A DNA stretch of 64,000 nt from JAGVIE01 sp964520905 (GTDB lineage Bacteria; Bacteroidota; Ignavibacteria; UBA10030; SZUA-254): NCBI GenBank assembly GCA_964520905.1, contig CAZFQL010000004.1, forward strand, positions 1 through 64,000, in the 5' to 3' direction. The position numbers were made by a program, and so were the translations under genes. Positions 25,783-34,924 of the stretch are shown here, one piece after another (the stretch's first letter is position 1; each line of letters begins with the position of its first letter). The notes beneath the pieces were generated by a model. The model did not search any database. It was not told where the DNA came from and saw only the letters and a program-made list of their open reading frames with translations.

Positions 25783-28092
25783 TTAACGGTTGACATTGGT
25801 TTGTTGAAGTTCGCCGAGTGATTTGTTAGCAGGATTTGAGTTGGCATTTTCTACTAATGATTTGATTGTTGCTTCCATTTTAATTAAACGCATAGAAAGC
25901 TGTTCATTTTGTTTGATTAACTCCTGTATCGCAGCGAGCGCAACCCCATCAGCATCGATGGTAGTGATATGCTTATCATCTTCACCTACATTGAACGCCG
26001 CATAGAAGTCTTGCGCCATCGGACCGATGTGACGGATGGATTGATCCTGAGCTTTGTAATTCCACGTTAGGATGGGAATTGATCCAAGGTTCTTGAGTAA
26101 TTTCTCTCCGTCAATGGTTTGAAAGTTCTCTTTCATATTCCGATCACTCACTGCTGACCAGGAGCTACCTCCAGCAGCTAATGTAACACCAGCAGTTAAT
26201 GAGACATTTGAGTAAATCCTAGTTCCGCCAGAAGCTCGGACCGAGAATTGATTTCCTGCAGTCGAAACAAACTCAGTCCCGTAGGCATCAGCCCAAACAA
26301 ATGTACCGCCATGAACTGCTTTTGCATTAAACCCGGCAGCAAATGAATAACCACCCAATGCTTTATTGGCACGACCACCAGGTACGGTTGAATAGTGACC
26401 GTTTGCGGAATTCGAATCAGCTAAGGGAAGACCCCCACCGCCACCTACAACTGACCAATCACCACGCGCTCTATTGGGTCCGCCACCAGAAACTCGCGCT
26501 TCATATCCGGTTGCTATATTATCATCCCCACCTCCTATCGATGCTCCTGTACCGGTAGCTCTATTATTGCCTCCGCCAGAAACCGTTGAAAAAGGACCTT
26601 CAGCATGATTGTAACCGCCTCCAGAAATCGTAGTAGCCTGATCTCTTGTAATATTGCCATAGCCACCCCCAATGGTTGCTCCATTTCCACCTGCATTCGG
26701 ATTAAAGGATATTTTTTTACTACTTTTGATATCATTATTTTTTGATCCCCTCATTTCGGAAATACCATTGCCCGAAATTTCAGCATTTAACAATATTGAA
26801 TTAAGTGTCTGATTTCCGCTTCCTCCACCGATGGTCGATGATAATCCAATTGCAAGATTACCCAAACCACCGCAAATTACTGTATAATCACCAATCGCTG
26901 AATTGGAATCAAGAACTTCGTACAGATCAGGATCAAAAGTACCACCGCCACCACCAATGAAAGAGTGGTCACCGCGTGCACGGTTGTAGGTACCCCCAGT
27001 AATGACAGATGCATTCCCAGAGGTTAAATTATCACTTCCTCCTGCTATTATGGAGAAATTGGAAATTACTTCGTTATAGATTCCTCCAGCAACTGTTCCA
27101 GCTTCACCTTTAACAAAATTTGAGGTACCACCACCAATAGTCCCTATGAGACCCTCAACAGTATTACCCTCGCCACCTCCAATCGTTCCGCTAACAGAAG
27201 GGTTGTCAATTAAATTACCGTTCCCTCCACTGATCACCGATGTGTATGCAAATACCCTGTTGGAACCTCCACCGCCTATTACTGATTGGTCTCCAGAGAC
27301 ATCATCTCCGATTTCATTGCCTTCTCCTCCTCCTATAAAGGAACTTACTGCTTTGATAAAACCGCCGCTTCCGCCAGCAATGACCGAACCGTAACCTGAG
27401 TTTGCAATTGTATTCCATTCACCGCCACCTATGGTTGAATAATCGCCATTTGCAATATTGTTGCTACCACCGCCAATTTCTGAATAATCCCCATTCCCAG
27501 GATATCGGACAGTCTCCGTTTTTTTCGTCAATTTCTCGCTTGATTTCTTTTTCAGGTTCTCACTCGGTTTTTTCATCTGAGTTGATTTGGCAATAATGCC
27601 CGATCCGGTTTTATTATCCGAGCCACCGCTAATTATGGAATATCTTCCATTTGCACTGTTTTTTGTTCCCATAGCAATTGCACCACTATCATTAGCCGAA
27701 CTCCCGGGTCCTAATACTGTGTTTGCTGTCATGGCGTATGGAACACTCGTCAATTTCATTCGAGGACTCATTACCTGTCCGTTAACCTCAACTTCAATGA
27801 ACTGTCCAAGTGGGCGAGGTCCGATTGGTCCAATTGTATCGGGACGACCCGGGATAACTACACTGTATACACCGTTATTAACAGGTACACCAGAATAACT
27901 TTGTGTATTGAGAGAAGCACCACCAGTTGAATCATTAAAGAAACGAAACGTCATTGGCATCGTTCCATTAAGAGGTTGTCCAAGACTATCGGACAAGAAT
28001 CCTTGATAAGATATCGTAGTGGGTAGTTGTGCAGTAGCTGTTACGCTGAGTAAGAGCATAGCAAAGATTAGAAAAAAGTATAACTTGTACAT
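25783..28092 (-). CDS. Head-repeat fibre/adhesin-like protein with S74 intramolecular chaperone domain
   Basis: 769 aa from the ATG at 28092, chosen for AAGGAG upstream and the signal peptide MYKLYFFLIFAMLLLSVTA. The N-terminal module (about 22-125, YQGFLSD..G.P.NGTMPMTFRF) is shared with the next two genes. Residues 140-630 are YadA/Hep-Hag-type head repeats of 13-15 residues (GGGSNNIANGDYSTI). Two Lys-rich inserts interrupt them. The C-terminus is a Peptidase_S74 chaperone: SDRNMKENF has the Ser-Asp cleavage pair and Lys, followed by HIGPMAQDF and a coiled coil. S74 domains fold trimeric fibres and then cleave themselves off. It is presumably exported to the cell surface. A type IX sorting domain is absent. 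Confidence 0.88.
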   Translation of the reverse strand: MYKLYFFLIFAMLLLSVTATAQLPTTISYQGFLSDSLGQPLNGTMPMTFRFFNDSTGGASLNTQSYSGVPVNNGVYSVVIPGRPDTIGPIGPRPLGQFIEVEVNGQVMSPRMKLTSVPYAMTANTVLGPGSSANDSGAIAMGTKNSANGRYSIISGGSDNKTGSGIIAKSTQMKKPSENLKKKSSEKLTKKTETVRYPGNGDYSEIGGGSNNIANGDYSTIGGGEWNTIANSGYGSVIAGGSGGFIKAVSSFIGGGEGNEIGDDVSGDQSVIGGGGSNRVFAYTSVISGGNGNLIDNPSVSGTIGGGEGNTVEGLIGTIGGGTSNFVKGEAGTVAGGIYNEVISNFSIIAGGSDNLTSGNASVITGGTYNRARGDHSFIGGGGGTFDPDLYEVLDSNSAIGDYTVICGGLGNLAIGLSSTIGGGSGNQTLNSILLNAEISGNGISEMRGSKNNDIKSSKKISFNPNAGGNGATIGGGYGNITRDQATTISGGGYNHAEGPFSTVSGGGNNRATGTGASIGGGDDNIATGYEARVSGGGPNRARGDWSVVGGGGGLPLADSNSANGHYSTVPGGRANKALGGYSFAAGFNAKAVHGGTFVWADAYGTEFVSTAGNQFSVRASGGTRIYSNVSLTAGVTLAAGGSSWSAVSDRNMKENFQTIDGEKLLKNLGSIPILTWNYKAQDQSIRHIGPMAQDFYAAFNVGEDDKHITTIDADGVALAAIQELIKQNEQLSMRLIKMEATIKSLVENANSNPANKSLGELQQTNVNR

Positions 28093-28171
28093 AAGTAACT
28101 CCTTAGATTTATGTGATAGTGAATAATTAATAATTATTTTTCTTTCAATGATTTTAAATAAACTTTCTGTC

Positions 28172-31100
28172 TTAGTGATTAACATCGGTTTGTTGAAGTT
28201 CGCCGAGTGATTTATTGCCAATACTTGAGTTGGCATTTTCTACAAGTGATTTAACTGTTGCTTCCATTTTGGCCAAACGTTCAGAAAGGTGTTCATTTTG
28301 CTTCTGTTGTTCCTCAATCTTCTTCTGTTGTTCCTTAACTACCTCAAGCAAATAGATTGCAACACGATCGTACTTGACACCATCCGGTCGATTCTCGTTG
28401 TCATAGATTACCAAATCCTTTATCACCCGATCAACATCTTCGGCAATGAGGCCAACATCTTCCTGCTGTGTTGTTTTCCACTGAAATCGCACTGGCTCTA
28501 ACTGCAACACTTTGTTTCGCTCAACCTCAAGCGGTCTGATCTTAGTCTTATATCGCTTGCTTGAGCTTTGTTTTCTCAACACACCAGATGTATCGACTAC
28601 TACGGTTGTTCCTGTCCCCGTGGGCATTGACCGCAATCTTGCCGTGCCATTGACGTCGAGTTTTTCCGTGGGATCTTTTAAATCAATTCCAATGCGTTTA
28701 ATTGCGAAATCACCATAAATGAGGGGTGGATTAGCTGAACTGTTCGCAATGTAAAGATTGTCGCTTCCTGTTTCGTTATAACCAGCGTAGAAACCTAAAA
28801 AAACATTTCGAGAACCGGTGACGTTATTCCATCCAGCTCCTGAGCCAACAGCAGTGTTGTTCTCTCCACTGGTGTTGGTTAAAAGCGCACTTGCTCCGAT
28901 GGCTGTATTACTGCCACCTGTGGAGTTATTATTAAGTGCATCGAGTCCGTTGGCCGTATTGAAACTTCCGGTAGTGTTAGAATTAAGTGCGTTAACTCCG
29001 TTGGCGGTATTTGCCTCCCCTTCAGTGTTAGAATAAAGTGCCTGCCATCCGTTAGCCGTATTATATTCTCCATCGGTGTTGGATAAAAGCGCAGCTTTTC
29101 CGGTTGCGGTATTGTAGGATGCTCCAGTGTTATTGCGAAGGGCTTCGTATCCGATAGCAGTGTTTTCGCTTCCGTTTGCGTTCGAAGAAAGGGTACTCTT
29201 TCCACAGGCGGTATTGTAGTTCCCATCGATGTTGGTTTGAAGCGCCCCTGATCCGTAAGCAGTATTGTCATTTCCTATAGTGTTGGAATGAAGCGCATAA
29301 CGACCACTGGCGGTATTCATCGCTCCAGTTGTATTGGAATAAAGTGCCCTATGTCCGCTGGCAGTATTCTCTCCTCCTATCGTGTTGGAATAAAGCGCCA
29401 ACGTTCCGATGGCGGTATTGTTGTTGCCCGTAGTGTTAGAATAAAGCGCCTGCTCTCCAATAGCGGTATTATTGCTTGCTGTGGTGTTGGAATAAAGCGC
29501 AAGGTCTCCCATAGCGATATTGCTGCCTCCTGTTGTGTTACTATGAAGCGCATTCCATCCGGTGGCGGTATTTCGGATTCCTGTAGTGTTGGAATAAAGT
29601 GCCTCCGTACCGCTGGCTGTATTGTTCCATCCTGTGGTATTGCTTCTAAGTGTCAACATTCCGATGGCGATATTGCTGCCTCCTGTGGTGTTGGAAAAAC
29701 CTGCGGAATGACCGACAAACACATTTCCATTATAGGTTAAATCATCATTCGCCCCAGCTCCTTCTCCCACAAACACCGATGATCCCGTGTTATAGGTTTC
29801 TATTTGTCCTTTGGTGGTAATGCGGGCTCTTAATACATTATTGGTACGAATATCCAATCCCTGATTATCGGTGGTGCCAATGAAATTCGTTCCTGCGGTA
29901 GTGCCTGCGTTTCCTGTGAGATTCCATGCGCTTGACGCTGGCTGCCACGTTCCACCGCCACTTGCATTTGCAGTCAACACGTACCCGCTCGTTACACCCG
30001 TCGGCATTTTGAATCCGGTCATCTGAATGGTCCCTGCTACATCCAATTTCTCGGCTGGAGTTGTTGTCCCAAGACCTATTCGTGTAGATGTGAAATCACC
30101 ATAAATCAGAGGCGGATCAACCGAACTGTTCGCTATGTAAAGTTTGTTGTCCCCTGTCTCGTTAGAACCAGCATTGTTCCCCAAAAAAACATTTCCAGAA
30201 CCGGTGACATTGTTATGTCCGGCATTAGTGCCAACAGCGGTGTTGCTTGACCCTGTAATATGGCCCCCAAGCGCACCGAATCCGTTAGCGGTATTGAGGC
30301 TTCCTGTGGTGTTGGCAGCAAGCGCAGTATTTCCGTTGGCGGTATTGTAGCTCCCCGTGGCGTTGCCACCAAGCGCACCGGCTCCGTTAGCGACATTATC
30401 GTTTCCCGTGATGTTATTACTAAGAGCACCAAATCCGTTGGCAGTATTGAAGTCTCCTTCGGTGTTGGAAACAAGCGCCTGCACTCCGTTGGCGGTATTG
30501 AAGTTTCCCGTGGTGTTACCTCTAAGCGCCCGCTCTCCGCTTGCGGTATTGTTGCCTCCTGTGGTGTTAAAATAAAGCGCTTCCATTCCGATGGCGGTAT
30601 TTTGCATGCCTTCTGTGTTCTGTACCAGAGTAGAATAACCTACTGCGGTATTGGAATTGCCAGAAGTATTGTTAGAAAGATTCGAGAAACCAATGCCTAT
30701 GTTACGCAAACCGGTTGTTGAAAAATTTCCGGAATTTACACCTCCAAAGAAATTACTGGCACCACCGTAATTATGGATAAATCTATCATTACCAGATTTA
30801 ATGACACCCACAGTGGAAGTTGAAGGTGGCAATCTAAAATTACCAGTGATTTCAAGTTGCTCGGTTGGCGTGGATGTGCCAATACCGACGTTGCCGTTAT
30901 TGTAGTAGATCACTTCACCCGTAGTAATATTCTCAAGCTTCCTTTCACCACTAGTTACGCTGGTTGACCATGGTCCCAATGAATATGGTGCACTGGTCAG
31001 TGCGAGCCTTGGGCTCTGCCCCTGACCATTGACTACTATTTGAAGATAATATGGCTTATCGAAAACGACACCCGAAACATCGAGTTTAACACTATAGACG

Positions 31101-31327
31101 CCATTAACTATAGAAACACCCAGTGGATTGGGGAAAGAATTTTGCTTTATAATTGTGCCCCCGACAGGTGCATCATAAATAACAAAGATCATCGGTAGTG
31201 TTTCATTTACAGGAACACCGTCCTGTGTCAGAAACCCCTGGTAGGTGATGATCTGTGGTACTTGCGCTATCGCTGTTACGCTGAGTAGGAATGCACAGAG
31301 AATTATAAAAAAATATAGTTTATACAT
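28172..31327 (-). CDS. Head-repeat fibre/adhesin-like protein with S74-like C-terminal domain
   Basis: 1051 aa. The signal peptide (MYKLYFF...) nearly matches that of the downstream gene. The shared N-terminal module is followed by two arrays of exact 17-residue units (pattern NTAIGEQALYSNTTGNN), about 10 units (209-378) and 17 units (552-840), separated by an ordinary fibre-type linker (VGIGTTTPAEKLDVAGT). The S74-like C-terminal domain has SSKRYKTKI, so the Asp after the cleavage Ser is a Ser, followed by GLIAEDV and a long coiled coil (EEQQKQNEHLSERL). The last ~50 residues nearly match the neighbour's. AAGGAG precedes the ATG. Confidence 0.88.
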   Translation of the reverse strand: MYKLYFFIILCAFLLSVTAIAQVPQIITYQGFLTQDGVPVNETLPMIFVIYDAPVGGTIIKQNSFPNPLGVSIVNGVYSVKLDVSGVVFDKPYYLQIVVNGQGQSPRLALTSAPYSLGPWSTSVTSGERKLENITTGEVIYYNNGNVGIGTSTPTEQLEITGNFRLPPSTSTVGVIKSGNDRFIHNYGGASNFFGGVNSGNFSTTGLRNIGIGFSNLSNNTSGNSNTAVGYSTLVQNTEGMQNTAIGMEALYFNTTGGNNTASGERALRGNTTGNFNTANGVQALVSNTEGDFNTANGFGALSNNITGNDNVANGAGALGGNATGSYNTANGNTALAANTTGSLNTANGFGALGGHITGSSNTAVGTNAGHNNVTGSGNVFLGNNAGSNETGDNKLYIANSSVDPPLIYGDFTSTRIGLGTTTPAEKLDVAGTIQMTGFKMPTGVTSGYVLTANASGGGTWQPASSAWNLTGNAGTTAGTNFIGTTDNQGLDIRTNNVLRARITTKGQIETYNTGSSVFVGEGAGANDDLTYNGNVFVGHSAGFSNTTGGSNIAIGMLTLRSNTTGWNNTASGTEALYSNTTGIRNTATGWNALHSNTTGGSNIAMGDLALYSNTTASNNTAIGEQALYSNTTGNNNTAIGTLALYSNTIGGENTASGHRALYSNTTGAMNTASGRYALHSNTIGNDNTAYGSGALQTNIDGNYNTACGKSTLSSNANGSENTAIGYEALRNNTGASYNTATGKAALLSNTDGEYNTANGWQALYSNTEGEANTANGVNALNSNTTGSFNTANGLDALNNNSTGGSNTAIGASALLTNTSGENNTAVGSGAGWNNVTGSRNVFLGFYAGYNETGSDNLYIANSSANPPLIYGDFAIKRIGIDLKDPTEKLDVNGTARLRSMPTGTGTTVVVDTSGVLRKQSSSKRYKTKIRPLEVERNKVLQLEPVRFQWKTTQQEDVGLIAEDVDRVIKDLVIYDNENRPDGVKYDRVAIYLLEVVKEQQKKIEEQQKQNEHLSERLAKMEATVKSLVENANSSIGNKSLGELQQTDVNH
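28808..29674 (-). repeat. 51-bp coding tandem array, 17 units
   Basis: Seventeen units of 51 bases in the gene at 28172-31327, each encoding a 17-residue unit of the form NTA.G..AL.SNTTG... The units vary at about a third of their positions, so they are old, diverged copies and not a fresh expansion. Confidence 0.9.
30194..30703 (-). repeat. 51-bp coding tandem array, 10 units
   Basis: Ten units of 51 bases in the same gene as the 17-unit array, with the same 17-residue pattern. The last unit (NTAVGTNAGHNNVTGSG, leading into NVFLGNNAG) resembles the last unit of the other array, so the two blocks look like a segmental duplication that included the following linker. Confidence 0.88.
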
Positions 31328-31390
31328 AATGGTCTCCTTAGATTTTCATAAATATTTTTGATGTGTTTCTCGTTTGCCATGTTGGGATAT

Positions 31391-33949
31391 CTATTTCAAC
31401 ACCCAAAAACCATTCTCGCGGAAGTTGAATTGATTGGTAGTCGTATTGTAAATGATCATTCCGTTTACCGGGGTTAAAGCATCTCTTTGCGTAGTAGTCA
31501 TTCTTGGAACGATAAACGCTCCCGTAGTAGAGCTAACATCCAACGCACCTTGCGGGCTTGCAGTTCCGATGCCGACACCACCGCCTGCACGAACAAGAAA
31601 TGTATTAACCTTAGAAGAAGCAAAATCCACATCTGTCGAATCTGCCCAGACAAAAGTGCCGGTATGGTTTGCCTTGGCTCTTCTGCCTGCCGCAAACGAA
31701 TAATTACCCCCTGCAACATTATTCCGACCGCCAGGTACTGTTGCATAGCTTCCGATCAAAGAATTGAAGGTACTGCCTGTTGCGTTATTAATGCCCCCTC
31801 CAATATTTGAGTTAAGACCATGAGCACTATTGTTATTACCGGATACCATTGATCCATCTCCATTTGCCTGGTTGAATTGTCCTCCAGCAACAGTAGAATA
31901 TGCTCCACCCGCTTGATTGCTTTCCCCTCCTATTACAGCTGAAGCATAACCGAACGCACTGTTACCGTATCCGCCGGATATAGTCGAATAAGAGTTAAAC
32001 ACTTGATTTGATTCACCACCACCAATACTTCCGTAAGAATCAGATGCATAGTTTGCCGTTCCACCAGCTATAGTGGTGTAATTTGCGTTTGACTGAATTT
32101 CGTTGTATTGCCCACCGGAGATTGTAGCATAAACTACGAGATCGTGGACTCTGTTACCGCTGCCACCTCCAATTGTAGAGTAATCACCTATTGCAGAATT
32201 GGAATCCAGTGCCGTTATCCCACCTCCTCCATGCACGACAGATAATAAACCTCGAGCCTTATTGTATTGTCCACCACCAATTGTACCACCAGTTTTTTCA
32301 GCAACATTTCCTTTACCTCCTGAAATTGCTGAATAGTCTCCAAGAGCATAATTCGTGTCTGTGGCTGAACTACCACCTCCGCCACTGATCACGGAGTAAA
32401 GGCCTTGTGCTTTGTTCGAGTGTCCCCCGCCTATAGAAGAACCTTCACCAATCGCCTGGTTCGATACTCCGCCGATGACAGATGCAAGCTCTCCAGCAAA
32501 ATTCCACTGTCCGCCAGCGACAACTGCCGTTGTTCCGTCTGCATTGTTGTAAGAACCACCTCCTATCGCTGACCCATACGAATTTGCCTTATTCATCCAG
32601 CCGCCACTAATCGTTGTGCTGCCCCAAGTAGTCGAGTTACCAGTACCTCCACCAATCGTCGAGAATGTTCCCATTGCGAAATTCATTTTTCCTCCTCCGA
32701 TAGATGAATAGTCGCCAAGAGCAGAGTTAGAATCTGTAAGTGTTGTTCCTCCACCCCCACTCACAACAGAAAACAATCCTCGTGCATTGTTATATATTCC
32801 ACCTCCAACAGTTGCGCCTGTGTTTCCAGCAATATTTCTCCTACCACCGCTGATAGAAGAATAATCCCCCAACGCAGAATTTGAATCTGCCACACTTACT
32901 CCTCCTCCTCCACTTACAACTGAATTGACACCACGCGCACGGTTATACTTTCCACCACCAACACTTGCGTTTAAATTACTTGCAATATTGTCAGCTCCTC
33001 CTCCAATTGCCGACCTGAAGCCCAATGCCTGGTTGTTGTATCCTCCGGCGACTGTTGCAACGTAATCGCTCGCAAGATTGCGCTGCCCTCCACCAACAGT
33101 GGCACCCAACGCGTTCGCTGAATTCCCGGTACCACCACTAACAGTTCCATCTTGAAAATCTGCTTTGTTTCTTCGCCCACCTGCGATTGTTGAATAGTCA
33201 CCACTGGCTGAGTTGGAATCCTCAAGTGCTAAACCTCCTCCGCCACCCACAACTGCAGCTAACCCATATGCCCGATTGTATTGACCACCGTTTATAGCAC
33301 TATAAGATCCAATCGTCATGTTTTGTGAGCCACCACTAATATTTGAATATATTCCACCTGCAATATTACTACCACCACCTGAGATCGCCGCAAAATCGTT
33401 GTTTGCTTTGTTACCCGACCCACCACTGACTGTGGAATTAGCTCCTGTAGCAGAATTTGAGTCGGCCAGACTTGAACCACCACCTCCAGCAACAACCGAG
33501 TATGCACCCCGTGCATGGTTGTTCACACCACCCGCGACACAAGTTGAATCATTAATGCTGCTATGGGAACCCATTAGTGTGAGCGCGTTAAGAGCATACG
33601 GCGCACTCGTTATTGGAAGTCGCGGAGTTTGTATTACACCACTTATTTCTACCTCGAGGTAATATGGTTTGTTAAAGCTAAGCGAACTAACATCTAAATA
33701 GACATTATACACACTGATAATAACGGGTACACCCGGAGGGTCCGGAATAATGATTTCATGTTCGAGTGTTCCTGCCGTTAAATCTGTATACCATCGAAAC
33801 GTCATTGCAAGTGTATCGTTCACCTCTTCACCACTTGAACCAACGATACGACCTTGGAATGAGACTATTCGGGGAATTTGTGCCGAGACTGTAATACTAT
33901 AAATTACCGCAAGGATGGCAAAGAAAAAAAGTAAGCGAATGTTTTTCAT
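31391..33949 (-). CDS. Head-repeat fibre/adhesin-like protein without S74 domain
   Basis: 852 aa from the ATG at 33949, where the signal peptide MKNIRLLFFFAILAVIYSITVSA begins; the frame extends further upstream without a better site. The N-terminal module (IPRIVSFQGRIVG..GEEVNDTLAMTFRW) is shared with the two downstream genes. About 600 residues of YadA-like head repeats follow (GGGSNIAGGIYSNISGGSQN). Some carry the longer SVVSGGGG..LADSNSALGDYSSI form, which repeats roughly every 70-130 residues. The C-terminus (GVGIGTASPQGALDVSSTTGAFIVPRMT ... MIIYNTTTNQFNFRENGFWVLK) is a fibre-tip type end that replaces the S74 chaperone. It lies 63 bases upstream of the next head-repeat gene. Confidence 0.87.
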   Translation of the reverse strand: MKNIRLLFFFAILAVIYSITVSAQIPRIVSFQGRIVGSSGEEVNDTLAMTFRWYTDLTAGTLEHEIIIPDPPGVPVIISVYNVYLDVSSLSFNKPYYLEVEISGVIQTPRLPITSAPYALNALTLMGSHSSINDSTCVAGGVNNHARGAYSVVAGGGGSSLADSNSATGANSTVSGGSGNKANNDFAAISGGGSNIAGGIYSNISGGSQNMTIGSYSAINGGQYNRAYGLAAVVGGGGGLALEDSNSASGDYSTIAGGRRNKADFQDGTVSGGTGNSANALGATVGGGQRNLASDYVATVAGGYNNQALGFRSAIGGGADNIASNLNASVGGGKYNRARGVNSVVSGGGGVSVADSNSALGDYSSISGGRRNIAGNTGATVGGGIYNNARGLFSVVSGGGGTTLTDSNSALGDYSSIGGGKMNFAMGTFSTIGGGTGNSTTWGSTTISGGWMNKANSYGSAIGGGSYNNADGTTAVVAGGQWNFAGELASVIGGVSNQAIGEGSSIGGGHSNKAQGLYSVISGGGGSSATDTNYALGDYSAISGGKGNVAEKTGGTIGGGQYNKARGLLSVVHGGGGITALDSNSAIGDYSTIGGGSGNRVHDLVVYATISGGQYNEIQSNANYTTIAGGTANYASDSYGSIGGGESNQVFNSYSTISGGYGNSAFGYASAVIGGESNQAGGAYSTVAGGQFNQANGDGSMVSGNNNSAHGLNSNIGGGINNATGSTFNSLIGSYATVPGGRNNVAGGNYSFAAGRRAKANHTGTFVWADSTDVDFASSKVNTFLVRAGGGVGIGTASPQGALDVSSTTGAFIVPRMTTTQRDALTPVNGMIIYNTTTNQFNFRENGFWVLK

Positions 33950-34028
33950 AGGTACCCCGTAAATGATTATGATTTGGTAAAAGAAAATTCTACTTGAAAT
34001 ATTATCGTTACCTCTGAGATAAAATATA

Positions 34029-34052
34029 GAGGGTGCCTTATGCAACACCCTC
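34029..34052 (-). terminator. Probable terminator after the response regulator gene
   Basis: A perfect 7-bp stem GAGGGTG/CACCCTC with a 10-base loop is followed on the minus strand by TATATTTTATC. It lies between the response regulator (stop at 34217) and the head-repeat gene (start at 33949). The T-run is imperfect. Confidence 0.5.
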
Positions 34053-34216
34053 CATTGACCCACCACCAACCCACCAATATCGTATATCTCTTACGGTGGC
34101 GTGCTTCACAACCAAAAAGCACTTTATATTATAGCCAGGCTAAAAGAAAGAATCAATCACTTAAACAAGGTATTTTTTGTTCAGAATCGAGGGTTAGAGG
34201 GTAGAATGGGGGCGGT

Positions 34217-34843
34217 TCAGACTAACCGGTGCTTTAGAGCTGCCGAGACCGCCTGAGGTTTGGAATGAACGTGGAGCTTGGTGTAGATGCTTTTCAGGTG
34301 AGAGTTAACAGTATGTGTGCTTATGAATAATTTCTCAGCGATCATCCTATCGCTATTCCCTTCCACGATCGACTGGAGAATATCTATTTCACGTGAGGTG
34401 AGATTGAATTCGTTATCTGTAGATGGTGCAGATTGTCGGACGAAGCTCATAATACGACGTGCAATTGTAGCACTCATTGGTGCCCCGCTGTGGATTTCTT
34501 TCATTGCGCGTATAATTTCCGCCGGGCGCGAATTCTTCAATATATATCCGGAAGCACCCGCGCAAATCGATTGAAATATTTTCTCCTCATCCTCATAAAT
34601 CGTAAGCATTATAATCTCGACCGGCGGATGCATCGATTTGATGACTTTTGCTCCTTCGATTCCCGACATGCCGGGCAGTCCAATATCCATGAGAATAATA
34701 TCTGGCACCAACTCACCGAATGATTCGATAGCAGATTCGCAATCGCTGAATGCTCCAACGCAAGAGAAATTACTTACTTCCCTAATTATCTGTACGTAGG
34801 TTTCTCTTAGCTCCTGATCGTCTTCTATAATTATGACTCTCAT
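34217..34843 (-). CDS. NarL/LuxR-family response regulator
   Basis: 208 aa. The receiver domain (1-120) has the acidic pocket Glu7-Asp8-Asp9, phosphoacceptor Asp53 (LMDIGLPG), Thr81 and Lys103. The C-terminal LuxR-type helix-turn-helix (146-206) shows LTSREIDILQSIVEGNSDRMIAEKLFISTHTVNSHLKSIYTKL. It is a DNA-binding transcription regulator and almost certainly the partner of the sensor kinase immediately upstream (34925-37924, same strand, 81-base gap). The next genes downstream are the three head-repeat fibre genes, which could be targets; this is inference from position only. Confidence 0.95.
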   Translation of the reverse strand: MRVIIIEDDQELRETYVQIIREVSNFSCVGAFSDCESAIESFGELVPDIILMDIGLPGMSGIEGAKVIKSMHPPVEIIMLTIYEDEEKIFQSICAGASGYILKNSRPAEIIRAMKEIHSGAPMSATIARRIMSFVRQSAPSTDNEFNLTSREIDILQSIVEGNSDRMIAEKLFISTHTVNSHLKSIYTKLHVHSKPQAVSAALKHRLV

Positions 34844-34924
34844 CGATTTATCAATATTGCTTTTGTTATTACAAAGTTAGATACATCTATTTAATATATT
34901 ATTGATTAATATACAATCCCTTGT

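Noticed and set aside
28808..30703. Regular 51-base repeats looking like a CRISPR or satellite array
   Set aside because: They are in-frame coding repeats (17 aa) of a fibre protein, with no constant repeat and variable spacer pattern.
29288..30721. Plus-strand ORFs inside the head-repeat gene
   Set aside because: They read antisense to a strong repeat-coding frame and keep open only because of its regular composition.
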